Positions 17,972 to 27,907 are shown, numbered from the stretch's first letter. The stretch is DNA of 64,000 nt from Anaerophaga thermohalophila DSM 12881 (GCF_000191885.1 NZ_AEWI01000023.1:55400-119399); one strand, 5' to 3'. Translations and numbers: made by a program. The notes: generated by a model not told the origin, from the letters alone.

Positions 17972-19795
17972 ATGGATAGACTTATATTTCTGATATTCTT
18001 TACTGTACTATCTGTTTTGGGTATTTCGCAGAATAATATCAGCACGTATCAATATTGGTTCGATGATAACTTTAGTGGTGCAATTAGTAATACTGTTGTA
18101 CCAGAGCAAAATTTCAACCTGAACAGCGATATTGATGCATCCGGGTTGAATACGGGTGTTCATTTGTTTTATATCCGGTTTAAGGACGAAAATGCCTTAT
18201 GGAGTTGCCCCCTTGCGCAGTTTATTTATAAAATTCCGGAGCAAAACACGGGCATATCAACCAATGAAATTGCCGCATATCAATATTGGTTTGATGATGA
18301 TTACAACAACGCAGTCAATCAACCTGTCACGCCTGCACAGGATTTTGTGTTGCTCGGCGATATTGATGCCGGTTCATTGAGTACGGGTGTTCATGTTTTT
18401 TATATCCGTTATAAAGATTCACGCGGCCAGTGGAGCAGCCCCCTTGCGCAGTTTATTTATAAAATTCCGGAGCAAAACACAGGCATATCAGCCAATGAAA
18501 TTACCGCTTATCAGTACTGGTTCGATGATGATTACAACAACGCAGTCAATCAACCTGTCACGCCTGTACAGGATTTTGAGTTGCTCCGCGATATTGATGC
18601 TGGCGCATTGAGTTCCGGTATTCATGCTTTTTATATCCGTTATAAAGATTCACGCGGCCAGTGGAGCAGTCCCATTGCGCAGTTTATTTATAAAATTTCG
18701 GTTTCTCTATCTGCAGACAATAACATTGTGGCTTATCGCTACTGGTTTGATGATGATTTTGAAAACGCTGTTAACCTGCCTGTGGTTCCGGCTCAAAGTA
18801 TTCTTTCATTGACAGAGCAAATTGACATGACACAAATGATGGAAGGAGAATACACTTTGCATTGCCAATTTCAGGATACAATGGGAATGTGGAGTTCCCC
18901 GACCATTGATACCATCGTGAAAAACGCCTTGCCTATTGCTAAGTTTACCTACAACCGCAATGAAAACTGTGATTCCACAATCATTGATTTCCACAATCTT
19001 AGTATTGATGGGGATATTTACTTATGGGATTTTGGAGATGGCAGTTTTAGTGAAGGTTTTGATGTTAGTCATATCTACCACGTTGCAGGCAATTATAATG
19101 TGAGTTTAGCAGTAAGTGATACCGTAACAGGACTTGATAGCACTTATTACGAGACAATCAATATAATTGGACATACTGCAAGCACAATTTCTGTTACGGC
19201 TTGCGGGGATTATTTAACCCCGTCGGGAGATGTATTATATGAATCGGGAATATATTATGACACGATTCCTAACTCAATGTCTTGCGATTCAATAATTGAA
19301 ATTAATTTAGAAATAATCAATATTGATAATTCTGTTGAAATGGTTGATAATAATACGCTTGTGGCAACACAAGACGGAGCAGATTATCAATGGTTAAATT
19401 GCGATGATAATATGGCTGTTATTAGCGGGGAAAATAGTCAGTCATTTATTCCTGCAGGGAATGGAAATTACGCAGTAGAAATTACTCTGGATGATTGCGT
19501 GGAGATATCGGCATGTTACGAAATTTTAAGTGTCGGGATTATTGATAATGTTAATAATTACGATATTAATATTTTTCCTAATCCTGCAAAAGAAAAACTT
19601 TATATTCGGTTCCCTCAGACAGTAAATCGGGCAGATATTGAAATTACTGATTTATCGGGAAACATTGTAGATCAAATAATTGAGTTTAACACCGATTTAG
19701 TTAGCATTAACTTAACCCAAAAATCAGGTATTTATTTCTTAAAAATAACAGCTGATAATCATACAGTTGTTGCTAAAGCTATTATATACAACTGA
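17972..19795 (+). CDS. T9SS type A sorted surface protein with WFDD repeats and PKD domain
   Basis: This 607-residue protein has a signal peptide (about 1-19). Four copies of a roughly 77-residue module beginning YQYWFDD and ending around WSSPLAQFIYKI span residues 26-320, the first three nearly identical. A PKD-like domain (DGDIYLWDFGDGSFSEGF, VSHIYHVAGNY) lies at about 325-400. A linker follows, then a C-terminal T9SS type A sorting domain (about 530-607; NIFPNPAKEKLYI ... SGIYFLKI). The product is exported by the Por/T9SS machinery and anchored on the cell surface. It probably works in adhesion or binding. No enzymatic motif is seen. Confidence 0.8.
   Translation: MDRLIFLIFFTVLSVLGISQNNISTYQYWFDDNFSGAISNTVVPEQNFNLNSDIDASGLNTGVHLFYIRFKDENALWSCPLAQFIYKIPEQNTGISTNEIAAYQYWFDDDYNNAVNQPVTPAQDFVLLGDIDAGSLSTGVHVFYIRYKDSRGQWSSPLAQFIYKIPEQNTGISANEITAYQYWFDDDYNNAVNQPVTPVQDFELLRDIDAGALSSGIHAFYIRYKDSRGQWSSPIAQFIYKISVSLSADNNIVAYRYWFDDDFENAVNLPVVPAQSILSLTEQIDMTQMMEGEYTLHCQFQDTMGMWSSPTIDTIVKNALPIAKFTYNRNENCDSTIIDFHNLSIDGDIYLWDFGDGSFSEGFDVSHIYHVAGNYNVSLAVSDTVTGLDSTYYETINIIGHTASTISVTACGDYLTPSGDVLYESGIYYDTIPNSMSCDSIIEINLEIINIDNSVEMVDNNTLVATQDGADYQWLNCDDNMAVISGENSQSFIPAGNGNYAVEITLDDCVEISACYEILSVGIIDNVNNYDINIFPNPAKEKLYIRFPQTVNRADIEITDLSGNIVDQIIEFNTDLVSINLTQKSGIYFLKITADNHTVVAKAIIYN
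18047..18900 (+). repeat. Coding tandem repeats, period about 231 bp
   Basis: Repeat starts (TATCA..TA.TGGTT, encoding YQYWF) occur at 18047, 18278, 18509 and, diverged, 18734. The period is exactly 231 bp between the first three. Copies two and three share long identical stretches, which suggests recent unit duplication within the T9SS protein gene. Confidence 0.85.
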
Positions 19796-19905
19796 TAAAA
19801 GTTTACCTGGTTCACAAGTATTTGCCTGGGCAGATGTTGACAGCCGGTATCGATAGTTCAGGGGAAACCCGGTCTTGGTCTGGAAGCAATGGGCTCATCA
19901 TTCCT

Positions 19906-19942
19906 GAGTCTGGCCACAAAAGATGCTTTTTAGAACGGGCTC
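19906..19942. repeat. Solo right end of dispersed repeat R1
   Basis: GAGTCTGGCCACAAAAGATG leads into CTTTTTAGAACGGGCTC, matching the right 37 bp of R1 (compare 32823-32855). No left end is found nearby; it lies just before the rpsP terminator. Confidence 0.6.
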
Positions 19943-19950
19943 ATTCATAA

Positions 19951-19990
19951 AATAAAAAAGCCACCCCCGAGGGGCGGCTTTTTTATTTTC
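19951..19990 (-). terminator. Intrinsic terminator of rpsP
   Basis: On the minus strand a GC-rich stem (AAGCCGCCCC TCG GGGGTGGCTT, near perfect) is followed by T6. It begins about 22 nt after the rpsP stop codon. A-rich sequence on the other side makes it usable in both directions. Confidence 0.85.
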
Positions 19991-20012
19991 TTTCAAAAAG
20001 AAGCAAGAAAAA

Positions 20013-20756
20013 CTATTCTTCCTTTTTGGTTTCTTCGTCGGAAGCAGCTGTTTTTTCTTCAGTTTTAGATTCCTCAGAAGTCTCAGTTTTAGATTCCTCA
20101 GAAGTCTCAGGCTTAGATTCCTCAGAAGTCTCAGGCTTAGGTTCTTCAGCAACTTCAGCTTTGGTTTCTTCAGCAGCCGTTTTTTCTTCAGCCTTTGGTT
20201 CTTCAGAAGTTTCAGCTTTAGGCTCTTCAGCAGCCGTTTCTTCGGCGCCGGATTGAGCATTTTTTGCTTTCTGTTCTGCTTCTGCTTTGGCAGCCATTTC
20301 TGCATTACGCTTGGCCAGTTTTTCGGCTCTTTCAGCATTAATTTTGGCTTCACGTTCGAGACGTGCTTTGCGTTCTTTTTCACTTTCAGCCGAAACCTGG
20401 TCTTTTTTGGCCTGTATCCTGGCTTCTTTCTCTTCCATCCATTTTTGGAATCGGCGTTCAGCCTCGGCTTCGTCAAAAGCACCTTTTTTAACGCCTTCGA
20501 GCAGGTGTTTTTTCATGAGTACACCTTTGTAACTCAAAATTGCACGGGCAGTGTCAGTAGGTTGGGCGCCTTTGCCAAGCCAGTCTAAGGCTTTGTCGAA
20601 ATTAAGTTCAATCGTAGCAGGATTTGTGTTGGGATTGTACGAACCAATCCGCTCGATGTATTTACCATCTCGTGGCGCCCTGCTATCTGCTACCACAATG
20701 TGGTAGTAAGCATACCTTTTGCGTCCGTGTCTCGCTAATCTGATTTTTACGGGCAT
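20013..20756 (-). CDS. rpsP: 30S ribosomal protein S16 with long acidic C-terminal extension
   Basis: Residues 1-80 are a normal S16 ([37 protein letters not shown]), a 30S assembly protein. The total length is 247, against roughly 80-90 in Escherichia coli and about 180 as I recall for many Bacteroidota. Residues 85-165 are a charged Glu/Lys/Ala coiled-coil-like stretch. Residues 166-247 are low-complexity repeats of the form [10 protein letters not shown] and KTETSEES. The DNA of the tail contains tandem repeats (about 20050-20230), so its length probably varies between strains. The tail has no known role. Confidence 0.93.
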   Translation of the reverse strand: MPVKIRLARHGRKRYAYYHIVVADSRAPRDGKYIERIGSYNPNTNPATIELNFDKALDWLGKGAQPTDTARAILSYKGVLMKKHLLEGVKKGAFDEAEAERRFQKWMEEKEARIQAKKDQVSAESEKERKARLEREAKINAERAEKLAKRNAEMAAKAEAEQKAKNAQSGAEETAAEEPKAETSEEPKAEEKTAAEETKAEVAEEPKPETSEESKPETSEESKTETSEESKTEEKTAASDEETKKEE

Positions 20757-21075
20757 GTTTTCAATAAATTACAAATTAAACAACCTACATTTTTGCGAGT
20801 GCAAATATAAAGCGATTTATTGGTTTACGAAACATCTTTGGGTCTTTTCCTTATACTTTTTGTCATTTTACTGCTCAGGATAATGGCTGTGATGTTGATC
20901 ACTGGTATTATGACACTGGCAGGGGAGGTTTTTTCGCCAAAGGGAAGTTTTATCCGGGAATTTTCCAATCAAAAAATTTAGATATTTTTGTATCATGAAT
21001 TCTTAGCTTGTTGCCGTTTATTCTTCGAACAGGCAGCCATGTGCCTGATAATCTGTTAAATATATTAAAGATAAT
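20757..21075. other. Divergent promoter region between rpsP and dnaE
   Basis: These 319 bases separate the divergent rpsP and dnaE starts. A TATTTTTG box at 20983-20990 fits the Bacteroidota -7 consensus TAnnTTTG for dnaE, although I see no good upstream TTG element. A short hydrophobic open frame (about 20820-20980) is discussed under rejected items. Confidence 0.4.
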
Positions 21076-24000
21076 ATGAAGCGCATACCTTTTACACATC
21101 TTCACGTTCACTCTCAGTATTCTATACTCGATGGTGCTGCCAGTGTGGGTGACCTCGTAACCAAGGCTGGAAATGATGGCATGAGGGCTCTTGCTCTCAC
21201 CGATCATGGTACTATGTTCGGGATTAAAGAGTTTTTTGACACATGTCGGAAAAACGCCATCAAACCCATTCTCGGCTGTGAAACCTATGTTGCTGCGCGT
21301 ACGATTTATGATAAAACCGACAGCAAGCTTGACGGACGGGGCGATCATCTTATTTTGCTGGCTAAAAACCGGACCGGCTACAAAAACCTGCTTAAGCTGA
21401 TATCGATTGCCAACATTGAGGGGTTTTATTACAAACCCCGGATTGACAAAAATCTGCTTGAACAGTATCACGATGGACTTATTGTTACGACGGCATGTCT
21501 TGGAGGAGAAATTCCGCAGAAGATTATTGCCGGCGATATTGATGGTGCCCGAGAGGCCATTCTTTGGTTTAAAAGGGTTTTTGGAAACGATTTTTATCTT
21601 GAATTACAGCGTCATCCTGCCGAAGATCCCGGGTTAAGAAAAGAAGTTTACGAGAACCAGATTCTGGTTAATAAGACCTTGCTTGCCTTTTCAAAAGAGT
21701 TGGATGTTAAAGTCATCGCGGCCAATGATGTACATTTTACCGATGCCGAAGATGCCGAGGCGCACGATTTGCTTATTTGCCTGAATACCGGTAAAGATTT
21801 CGATGACGAAAACCGTATGCGTTATACCAAGCAGGAATGGTTTAAAACCACTGCTGAAATGAACGAGCTTTTCAGCGATGTTCCGGAGGCTTTGCTGAAT
21901 ACAATGGAAATTGCCGATAAAGTAGAGGAATACGACCTGAACTCGGCACCCATCATGCCCTTTTTCCCTATTCCATCCGACTTCGGAACGTTTGAAGGGT
22001 ATAAAGAAAAATATCCGGAAGAAGCTCTTCGCGAAGAGTTTGGAGACAGATACGATACATTGGGAGGAGATTACGAACACCTGATACGTGTTAAACTTGA
22101 GTCGGACTATCTGTCTCATCTTGCTTACGAGGGAGCTAAAGACCCGTCGCGATATGGTGATCCTGTTCCTGACGACGTAAAGGAACGACTCGATTTTGAG
22201 CTGAATACCATTAAAACCATGGGTTTCCCAGGTTATTTCCTTATTATTCAGGACTTTATTAATGCAGCCCGCAACATGGGTGTTTTGGTCGGCCCGGGTC
22301 GTGGCTCTGCCGCCGGTGCTGCAGTATCCTATTGCGTGGGGATTACCAATATTGATCCCATTAAGCACGATCTGCTTTTTGAGCGTTTTCTGAATCCCGA
22401 TCGTATCTCTATGCCCGATGTGGACATCGACTTTGACGATGACGGTCGGCAGCTTGTACTTGACTGGGTAGCCAAAAAATATGGTCAGGATAAAGTGGCT
22501 CATATCTGCACATTTGGAACCATGGCAGCCAGGCTGGCTATCCGTGATGTGGGACGGGTACTGAAATTACCGCTTCCCGATACCGATAAACTTGCCAGGC
22601 TTATACCCGAACGTCCCGGTACCAAACTCGCCAACGCCTATGATGAAGTGCTGAAAAGAGAACGTGAAGCCGGCAGCCTCGAAGATGCCATCAAAAGAAT
22701 TGACAATGAACTCAGGGCTGCCCGTAATGCAGGAAAAGGCAAGGATGAAAGCAAACTGGAAATTTACAAAATATTTGCCGAAAGGATGTTGGAGGCAAGA
22801 ACCAACGGTGAAGATAAGGTGCTGAAGACCATGAATTTTGCCTGTACCCTCGAAGGTTCGGTACGTCAAACCGGTGTGCATGCCTGTGGTGTACTTATCG
22901 GAAGGGATCCTCTGGAACAGCATATCCCGTTGATTGCTACCAAAGATGAGGAATTGATGACGACGCAATACGACGGGCGTTTTGTTGAAGCCATTGGCCT
23001 CCTGAAAATGGATTTTCTGGGTCTTAAGACGTTGTCTATCATTAAAGAAACCCTCGAAAATATTAAGCTGTCCAAAAACATCGATATAGATATAGAGAAG
23101 CTTCCGCCCGATGATCCGGCAACTTTTGAATTATTTAGCCGGGGCGATACAACCGCCATCTTTCAGTTCGAGTCCCCCGGGATGAAGAAACACCTGAGAG
23201 CGCTTCAGCCCAACCGGTTTGAAGACCTGGTTGCCATGAACGCACTTTACCGGCCGGGACCAATTGAATATATCCCCGATTACATTGCGCGCAAACACGG
23301 CAAACAGGAAATCAACTATGATCATCCGATGATGGAGCCTTTCCTGAAAGATACTTATGGTATTACGGTATTTCAGGAGCAGGTGATGCTCCTTTCCCGT
23401 GCGCTGGCAGGCTTTACAAGGGGTGAGTCGGACTCGTTGCGGAAAGCGATGGGGAAAAAGCTGGCCGACCTGATGGCTAAGCTGAAAGTGAAGTTTTATG
23501 AGGGGTGTAAAAAGAACGAAGCCTTTCTTAAAGGTTGTAAGGAAGTCAATAAAGAGCCTGATCAGCTAATTGAAAAGATATGGAAAGACTGGGAAGCATT
23601 TGCCAGTTATGCGTTCAACAAATCGCACTCGGTTTGCTATGCTTATGTGGCTTATCAGACCGGCTACCTGAAGGCCCACTATCCGGCCGAGTTTATGTCG
23701 GGTGTGTTAAGCCGAAACCTGAACGACATTACGAAGATAACCACTTTTATGGACGAGTGCCGCCGGATGGGACTCGAAGTTCTTGGCCCTGACGTGAATG
23801 AAAGTTTCAGGAAGTTTACCGTAAATGCCGAAGGTGCCATCCGTTTTGGGATGGCAGGTATTAAAGGTGTTGGCGCCGGTGCCGTGGAGGAAATTATCCG
23901 AAAACGTGAAGAAGGAGGACCTTTTAAGGATATTTTTGATTTTGTGGAACGTGTGAACCTGCAAACGGTAAACAAAAAAAATATTGAGGCATTGGCAGCT

Positions 24001-24876
24001 GCAGGCGCATTCGATAATCTGGGAGAAATTAACAGAGCCCAGTTTTTTGCCGTCAGCGATGGTGAAGAAGGGACCTTTATTGAAAGGTTGTTGCGGTATG
24101 GCAACCTCTTTCAGGCCGATAAAGCAAGTAATCAGGTGTCACTCTTTGGTGCCGTCGACATGACGGTTGCCGTAAAACGACCTTCAATTCCAAAGGTGCC
24201 TGAATTTACCAATATCGAAAAGCTGAAGCGGGAAAAAGAGTTGATAGGTATTTATCTTTCGGCACATCCGCTTGATCGGTTCAGGTTTGAACTCAGGCAT
24301 TACTGTAATACCGAGCTAAGCGAACTGAGCGATCTTTCGGCCCTTAACGGAAGAAGTTTTATTGTCGGAGGTATGGTTACCGGAATCCGGCGCGGCGTTA
24401 CCAGGGTCAAGGAAAACCCGTTCGCCATTATCACCATTGAGGATTATTCAGGGTCTTATGATTTCGCCCTTTTTGGACGCGATTACAACGATTATAGTAA
24501 ATACCATACTATCCCTGATGATGGCAGCATTTTCCTGTTGATAAAAGGAAAGGTACAGCCTAAAAAATACCGACCCGATGAGTTGGAGACGAAGATAAAT
24601 TCCATCTCTTTTCTGGATGATGTTCTGGAGAACCACGTGCGAAGCCTTACTCTGAATGTTCCTGTCGATAAAATTACTGAAGAGCTTGTGAATGAACTGG
24701 CCAGCGTGATGCTCGATAATCGAGGAAATGTGTCGTTAAGAGTTCATGTCTTCGATCCCGCCAATGAACATAACCGTGTGCAACTATTGTCGCGTTCGGC
24801 TCGTATTGACCTTTCTCAAAAAGATGTTCTTCAGTTTTTTGATGAACATCCTGAGTTGCAGATAAATTTGTCCTGA
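21076..24876 (+). CDS. dnaE: DNA polymerase III alpha subunit (replicative polymerase)
   Basis: This 1266-residue C-family polymerase opens with the PHP domain motif HLHVHSQYSILDGA. The palm carries the catalytic aspartates in PDVDIDFDD (near residue 450), after GPGRGSAAGAAVSY. Fingers motifs such as RQTGVHACGV and FQEQVMLLSR lie at about 595-775. A helix-hairpin-helix region (FGMAGIKGVGAGAVEEI) is near 925, and a C-terminal OB fold spans about 1095-1140. It is full length and intact. It elongates both strands in the replisome. Confidence 0.97.
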   Translation: MKRIPFTHLHVHSQYSILDGAASVGDLVTKAGNDGMRALALTDHGTMFGIKEFFDTCRKNAIKPILGCETYVAARTIYDKTDSKLDGRGDHLILLAKNRTGYKNLLKLISIANIEGFYYKPRIDKNLLEQYHDGLIVTTACLGGEIPQKIIAGDIDGAREAILWFKRVFGNDFYLELQRHPAEDPGLRKEVYENQILVNKTLLAFSKELDVKVIAANDVHFTDAEDAEAHDLLICLNTGKDFDDENRMRYTKQEWFKTTAEMNELFSDVPEALLNTMEIADKVEEYDLNSAPIMPFFPIPSDFGTFEGYKEKYPEEALREEFGDRYDTLGGDYEHLIRVKLESDYLSHLAYEGAKDPSRYGDPVPDDVKERLDFELNTIKTMGFPGYFLIIQDFINAARNMGVLVGPGRGSAAGAAVSYCVGITNIDPIKHDLLFERFLNPDRISMPDVDIDFDDDGRQLVLDWVAKKYGQDKVAHICTFGTMAARLAIRDVGRVLKLPLPDTDKLARLIPERPGTKLANAYDEVLKREREAGSLEDAIKRIDNELRAARNAGKGKDESKLEIYKIFAERMLEARTNGEDKVLKTMNFACTLEGSVRQTGVHACGVLIGRDPLEQHIPLIATKDEELMTTQYDGRFVEAIGLLKMDFLGLKTLSIIKETLENIKLSKNIDIDIEKLPPDDPATFELFSRGDTTAIFQFESPGMKKHLRALQPNRFEDLVAMNALYRPGPIEYIPDYIARKHGKQEINYDHPMMEPFLKDTYGITVFQEQVMLLSRALAGFTRGESDSLRKAMGKKLADLMAKLKVKFYEGCKKNEAFLKGCKEVNKEPDQLIEKIWKDWEAFASYAFNKSHSVCYAYVAYQTGYLKAHYPAEFMSGVLSRNLNDITKITTFMDECRRMGLEVLGPDVNESFRKFTVNAEGAIRFGMAGIKGVGAGAVEEIIRKREEGGPFKDIFDFVERVNLQTVNKKNIEALAAAGAFDNLGEINRAQFFAVSDGEEGTFIERLLRYGNLFQADKASNQVSLFGAVDMTVAVKRPSIPKVPEFTNIEKLKREKELIGIYLSAHPLDRFRFELRHYCNTELSELSDLSALNGRSFIVGGMVTGIRRGVTRVKENPFAIITIEDYSGSYDFALFGRDYNDYSKYHTIPDDGSIFLLIKGKVQPKKYRPDELETKINSISFLDDVLENHVRSLTLNVPVDKITEELVNELASVMLDNRGNVSLRVHVFDPANEHNRVQLLSRSARIDLSQKDVLQFFDEHPELQINLS

Positions 24877-25087
24877 ATGGGTTCTGAAAAAATATTTATA
24901 TTTGAACAAGCGCACGAGAAAGGTGTTGTTAATAGCAATAGCCAGCAATCAATTTGCATGGAGTAAAGGTAGAAAGGTTAGACCCGCTTCATGTATAATT
25001 GCCTGTTGTTGTATACAATATAGAAAAGGCCAATGGCCTCCCGGATTATTGAAATTAAATAATTGATATTTTTAAACTATTGAAATT

Positions 25088-25405
25088 ATGACAGTTGAAG
25101 TAACCGATTCTAATTTTGAAGACGTAGTCTTGAAGTCAGACAAACCTGTTTTGGTTGATTTTTGGGCCGAATGGTGTGGTCCCTGCAGGCTGGTGTCCCC
25201 TATTGTGGCAGAGCTTGCCGGGGAATACAAGGACAAAGCGGTAATAGCCAAGATGGATGTGGATGGTAACCCCGAAACATCTGTAAAGTTCGGTATCCGT
25301 AATATTCCGACCATCCTGTTTTTCAAGGATGGTGAAGTTGTTGATAAACAGGTTGGAGCTGTTCCGAAGGCCGCTCTGGCTTCCAAACTGGATGCGATTC
25401 TTTAG
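25088..25405 (+). CDS. trxA: Thioredoxin
   Basis: This 105-residue single thioredoxin domain has the redox motif WCGPC (Cys30, Cys33) and the cis-Pro in NIPTI (near residue 76). It has no signal peptide, so it is cytoplasmic. It reduces protein disulfides using thioredoxin reductase. It is a single gene with its own upstream region of about 200 bp and an intrinsic terminator 25 bp after the stop. Confidence 0.95.
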   Translation: MTVEVTDSNFEDVVLKSDKPVLVDFWAEWCGPCRLVSPIVAELAGEYKDKAVIAKMDVDGNPETSVKFGIRNIPTILFFKDGEVVDKQVGAVPKAALASKLDAIL

Positions 25406-25430
25406 AAATCAAAAATTTTGAAAATAAGAA

Positions 25431-25466
25431 AAGGCCGGAACACCCGATGTTCCGGCTTTTTTTTTG
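25431..25466 (+). terminator. Intrinsic terminator of trxA
   Basis: The stem GCCGGAAC ... GTTCCGGC with a 7-nt loop is followed by nine T residues. Confidence 0.9.
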
Positions 25467-25513
25467 AAGCAAGGCGGCATAGCAGGAAAGCCTCATGTCT
25501 GCGCTTTAAATAG

Positions 25514-25538
25514 AGGCTGCTGAAAAAGTCAGCAGCCT
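25514..25538 (-). terminator. Hairpin downstream of nucleoside transporter gene
   Basis: A perfect 10-bp stem AGGCTGCTGA ... TCAGCAGCCT encloses 5 nt. It lies 38 bp past the stop of the transporter gene on the minus strand. The U-run is weak, so it is a likely but not certain terminator. Confidence 0.55.
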
Positions 25539-25575
25539 GTTTCAAATTTATTTTTATACGGATGAAAATTTCCTG

Positions 25576-26978
25576 TCACCCCAGTATCATTCCGATAATT
25601 GTAGCCGAAAGCAAAGAAGCAAGTGTGCCTGCAAGCAAAGCCCTCATGCCCAGTTGAGAGAGCAGGACTCTTTTCCCGGGAGCCAGGGCACCGATCCCTC
25701 CAATCTGGATACCGATGGAAGCAAAATTGGCAAAACCTGCCAGTACATAAGTGGCCATAATTATCGATTTTTCATGAACAAAGGCACCGGCCTCTTTCAG
25801 TTCACCCAGGCTTACATAGCCTATAAATTCGGTCATGATTATTTTTTCCCGAGTACACGTCCTACCAGATCCATGTCTTCTGCAGCAACCCCCAGCAACC
25901 ACATAAACGGAGCGAATATATATCCCAGTATGAACTCCAGCGACAATTGAGTATATTCTCCGTTGGTTGCAGATGCAATAAGAGAATTCAATGTTGTCCA
26001 GTCGCCAATTTTCACAAAAATGAAATTGAGCATGGCAATGAGGGCGATAAAAACCAAAAGCATTCCTGCTACATTAACAGCCAGCCGGATGCCTTCGGTG
26101 GTACCGTTTGATATAGCATCCAGTACATTTTTTCCGATTTTCTCTTTCGGCACATCGACTTCCTTATCGATTTTTTCCGTTTGCGGCACCAGCATCTTGG
26201 CAATAATAATGATACCCGGTGCAGCCATGATTGAAGCAGCCAGCAGGTGTTTGGCATAGATAAGCTCCTGAACCGGATCGCCTCCGCCAAGTACCTTAAT
26301 GTAAACGGCCAAAACACCCCCTGCCAGTGTGGCCATACCTCCCGACATGACCAACATCATCTCCGACCGGTTCATCTTTTCCAGATATGCCTTGATCATC
26401 AATGGAGATTCGGTTTGTCCGAGAAAAATGTTTCCTGCTACCGAAAGACTTTCGGCTCCGGATATTTTCAATAGTTTCGTCATTCCCAGAGCCAGCCAGT
26501 ATACAACCTTCTGGATAATGCCAAAATAGAAAAGGATGCTGGTGAGTCCCGAAAAGAAAATGATCGTGGGCAGAATGGTAATGGCAAAGTTGAGAAGCGG
26601 TTCCTCTATTTCTCCGGTCGAAAAACTTTTAAAAAGAAATTTGGCACCTTCGTCTGAAAAACTCAGAATTTTTACAAATATTTTTCCCAGGACATCAAAT
26701 ACCGACTGAACAAACGGCACGTAAAGAATGGCCAGTGCAAGGGAAATCTGAATAGCCAGTCCCGTGAGTACGACTCTCCATGATATGGCTTTCCGGTTGG
26801 TGCTGAACACCCATGCAATAAACATGATGATAGCCATTCCCAAAAGACCGCGGAAAAGACTTTGTATGGTGAACCCCCCGCCTGAAGATATTACAGGATT
26901 ATTATTGGCAAAAAGCGTAGCAGGAATAAAAAAAAGCGCTAACAACACCATTAAAGTTCGGAGTTTTGAAGGCTTCAT
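25576..26978 (-). pseudogene. NupC/CNT-family concentrative nucleoside transporter, frameshifted
   Basis: The first frame (26978-25839, 379 residues) has a signal-like N-terminus and CNT motifs: LPTIIFFSGLTSILFYFG, GQTESPLMIKAYL, MSGGMATLAGGVLAVYI. It stops after VLGKK. The missing last 90 residues (EKIIMTEFIGYVSLGEL ... FANFASIGIQIGG) continue from 25848 to 25576 in the next frame. The break lies at GGGAAAAAATAA, where one added base (G or A) restores a normal-length transporter. Options are a recent loss-of-function mutation, a sequencing error in a homopolymer, or slippage-based expression. CNT transporters import nucleosides with Na+ or H+. Confidence 0.85.
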
Positions 26979-26991
26979 AGATGAGGAGTTA

Positions 26992-27597
26992 TTATTTTTT
27001 ACGTCGTTTTATTTCATCTCTTATTTCGGAAGCTTTTTCATAGTTTTCCTTTTCTACAGCATCATTCAGCATGTCCTTAAGCTCCTGCATTGTCTTGTCT
27101 GCCAGAGGACTACGGGGGCCGGCACTTGTTTTCCCCGAAGATTTTTTTGATGCTTCTGGTGTTGGTTCGTCCTGGTCGCCGAAATCTAAAACGATACCTG
27201 CTTTTTGCAATATCTCTTCATAAGTATAAATGGGACAGTTGAAGCGGAGTGCCAGTGATACTGCGTCCGATGTTCGCGAATCTATCCTGACGATTTCATC
27301 ATTATATAAACAAACCAGCTCGGAATAAAAGATGCCTTCCTCGAGTTTGTAGATAACCACTTCGATGATGTCTATTTTAAAGGCACGGGCAAAATTCAGA
27401 AATAAATCGTGTGTCAGCGGTCTTGGAGGCTCAAGTCCCTCCAGTTTGATGGCTATCGACTGGGCTTCAACAGCTCCGATGATAATGGGGATTCGTCTTT
27501 CGCCTTCCTCTTCGGCAAGTACCAGGGCATAAGCTCCTGATTGTGTTTGGGAATAGGATAAGCCTAATATGTTGAGTTTTATTTTTGGTTTGTCCAT
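26992..27597 (-). CDS. Bifunctional nuclease (BFN/DUF151) domain protein with UVR motif
   Basis: This 201-residue protein has the BFN domain at about residues 3-135 (IPIIIGAVEAQSIAI, THDLF, DSRTSDAVSLALRF). After a Ser/Lys/Pro linker there is a UVR (UvrB/UvrC-interaction) helix pair at about 165-200 (MQELKDMLNDAVEKENYEKA). The BFN domain was named for DNase/RNase activity in plant relatives; the bacterial role is not established. The start is 13 nt upstream of the transporter gene's start region (transporter ATG at 26978 after this stop at 26992), so the two are probably one operon. Confidence 0.85.
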   Translation of the reverse strand: MDKPKIKLNILGLSYSQTQSGAYALVLAEEEGERRIPIIIGAVEAQSIAIKLEGLEPPRPLTHDLFLNFARAFKIDIIEVVIYKLEEGIFYSELVCLYNDEIVRIDSRTSDAVSLALRFNCPIYTYEEILQKAGIVLDFGDQDEPTPEASKKSSGKTSAGPRSPLADKTMQELKDMLNDAVEKENYEKASEIRDEIKRRKK

Positions 27598-27907
27598 AAA
27601 TAAAGGATTTCTACATTCACAAATCTCTTCGTAATCAGATTAAACAGGGCCTGCCGGTAATTTCGCCAAAATTTTTCAAGATGTGTTTCTGTTCAGAGAC
27701 TACCAGCTGCAAGCATAGTGCAGCAAGTGGCATTTTAAGGACAGACACTAAATAACAAATATAGAAAATTGTTTTGACAAATTGGATATATACTGTTTTG
27801 TCCTTTCCGGATAAGTTAATCACAACTTTCGATTAGGTTAATCAGAATGTCTGATTAACTAATCGCTTTAAAAGCTGCAATTGGCAGGTGATTTTTGGGC
27901 TAAAGCC
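27598..27907. other. Intergenic region with long hairpin (27830-27865)
   Basis: These 310 bases lie between the flippase-like gene stop and the BFN start. The only structure seen is an inverted repeat CGATTAGGTTAATCAGA (27830-27846) with TCTGATTAACTAATCG (27850-27865). It has 16 pairs with one bulged G and a 3-nt loop, and no U-run on either side. It could be a weak terminator or a regulator-binding palindrome. Confidence 0.5.

Noticed and set aside
18047..18700. CRISPR-like regular repeats
   Set aside because: The 231-bp period lies inside a coding sequence and encodes repeated protein modules.
20820..20980. Short hydrophobic open frame (about 53 residues, TTG start) between rpsP and dnaE
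   Set aside because: It has a plausible membrane helix but no ATG at the start, no ribosome-binding site, no known relative that I recall, and it lies in a divergent promoter region.
25839..25860. Programmed -1 ribosomal frameshift in the nucleoside transporter as the accepted explanation
   Set aside because: The codons GGG AAA AAA do not form a canonical slippery heptamer, and CNT transporters are not known to use recoding; mutation or read error is simpler, so it is kept only as a possibility.
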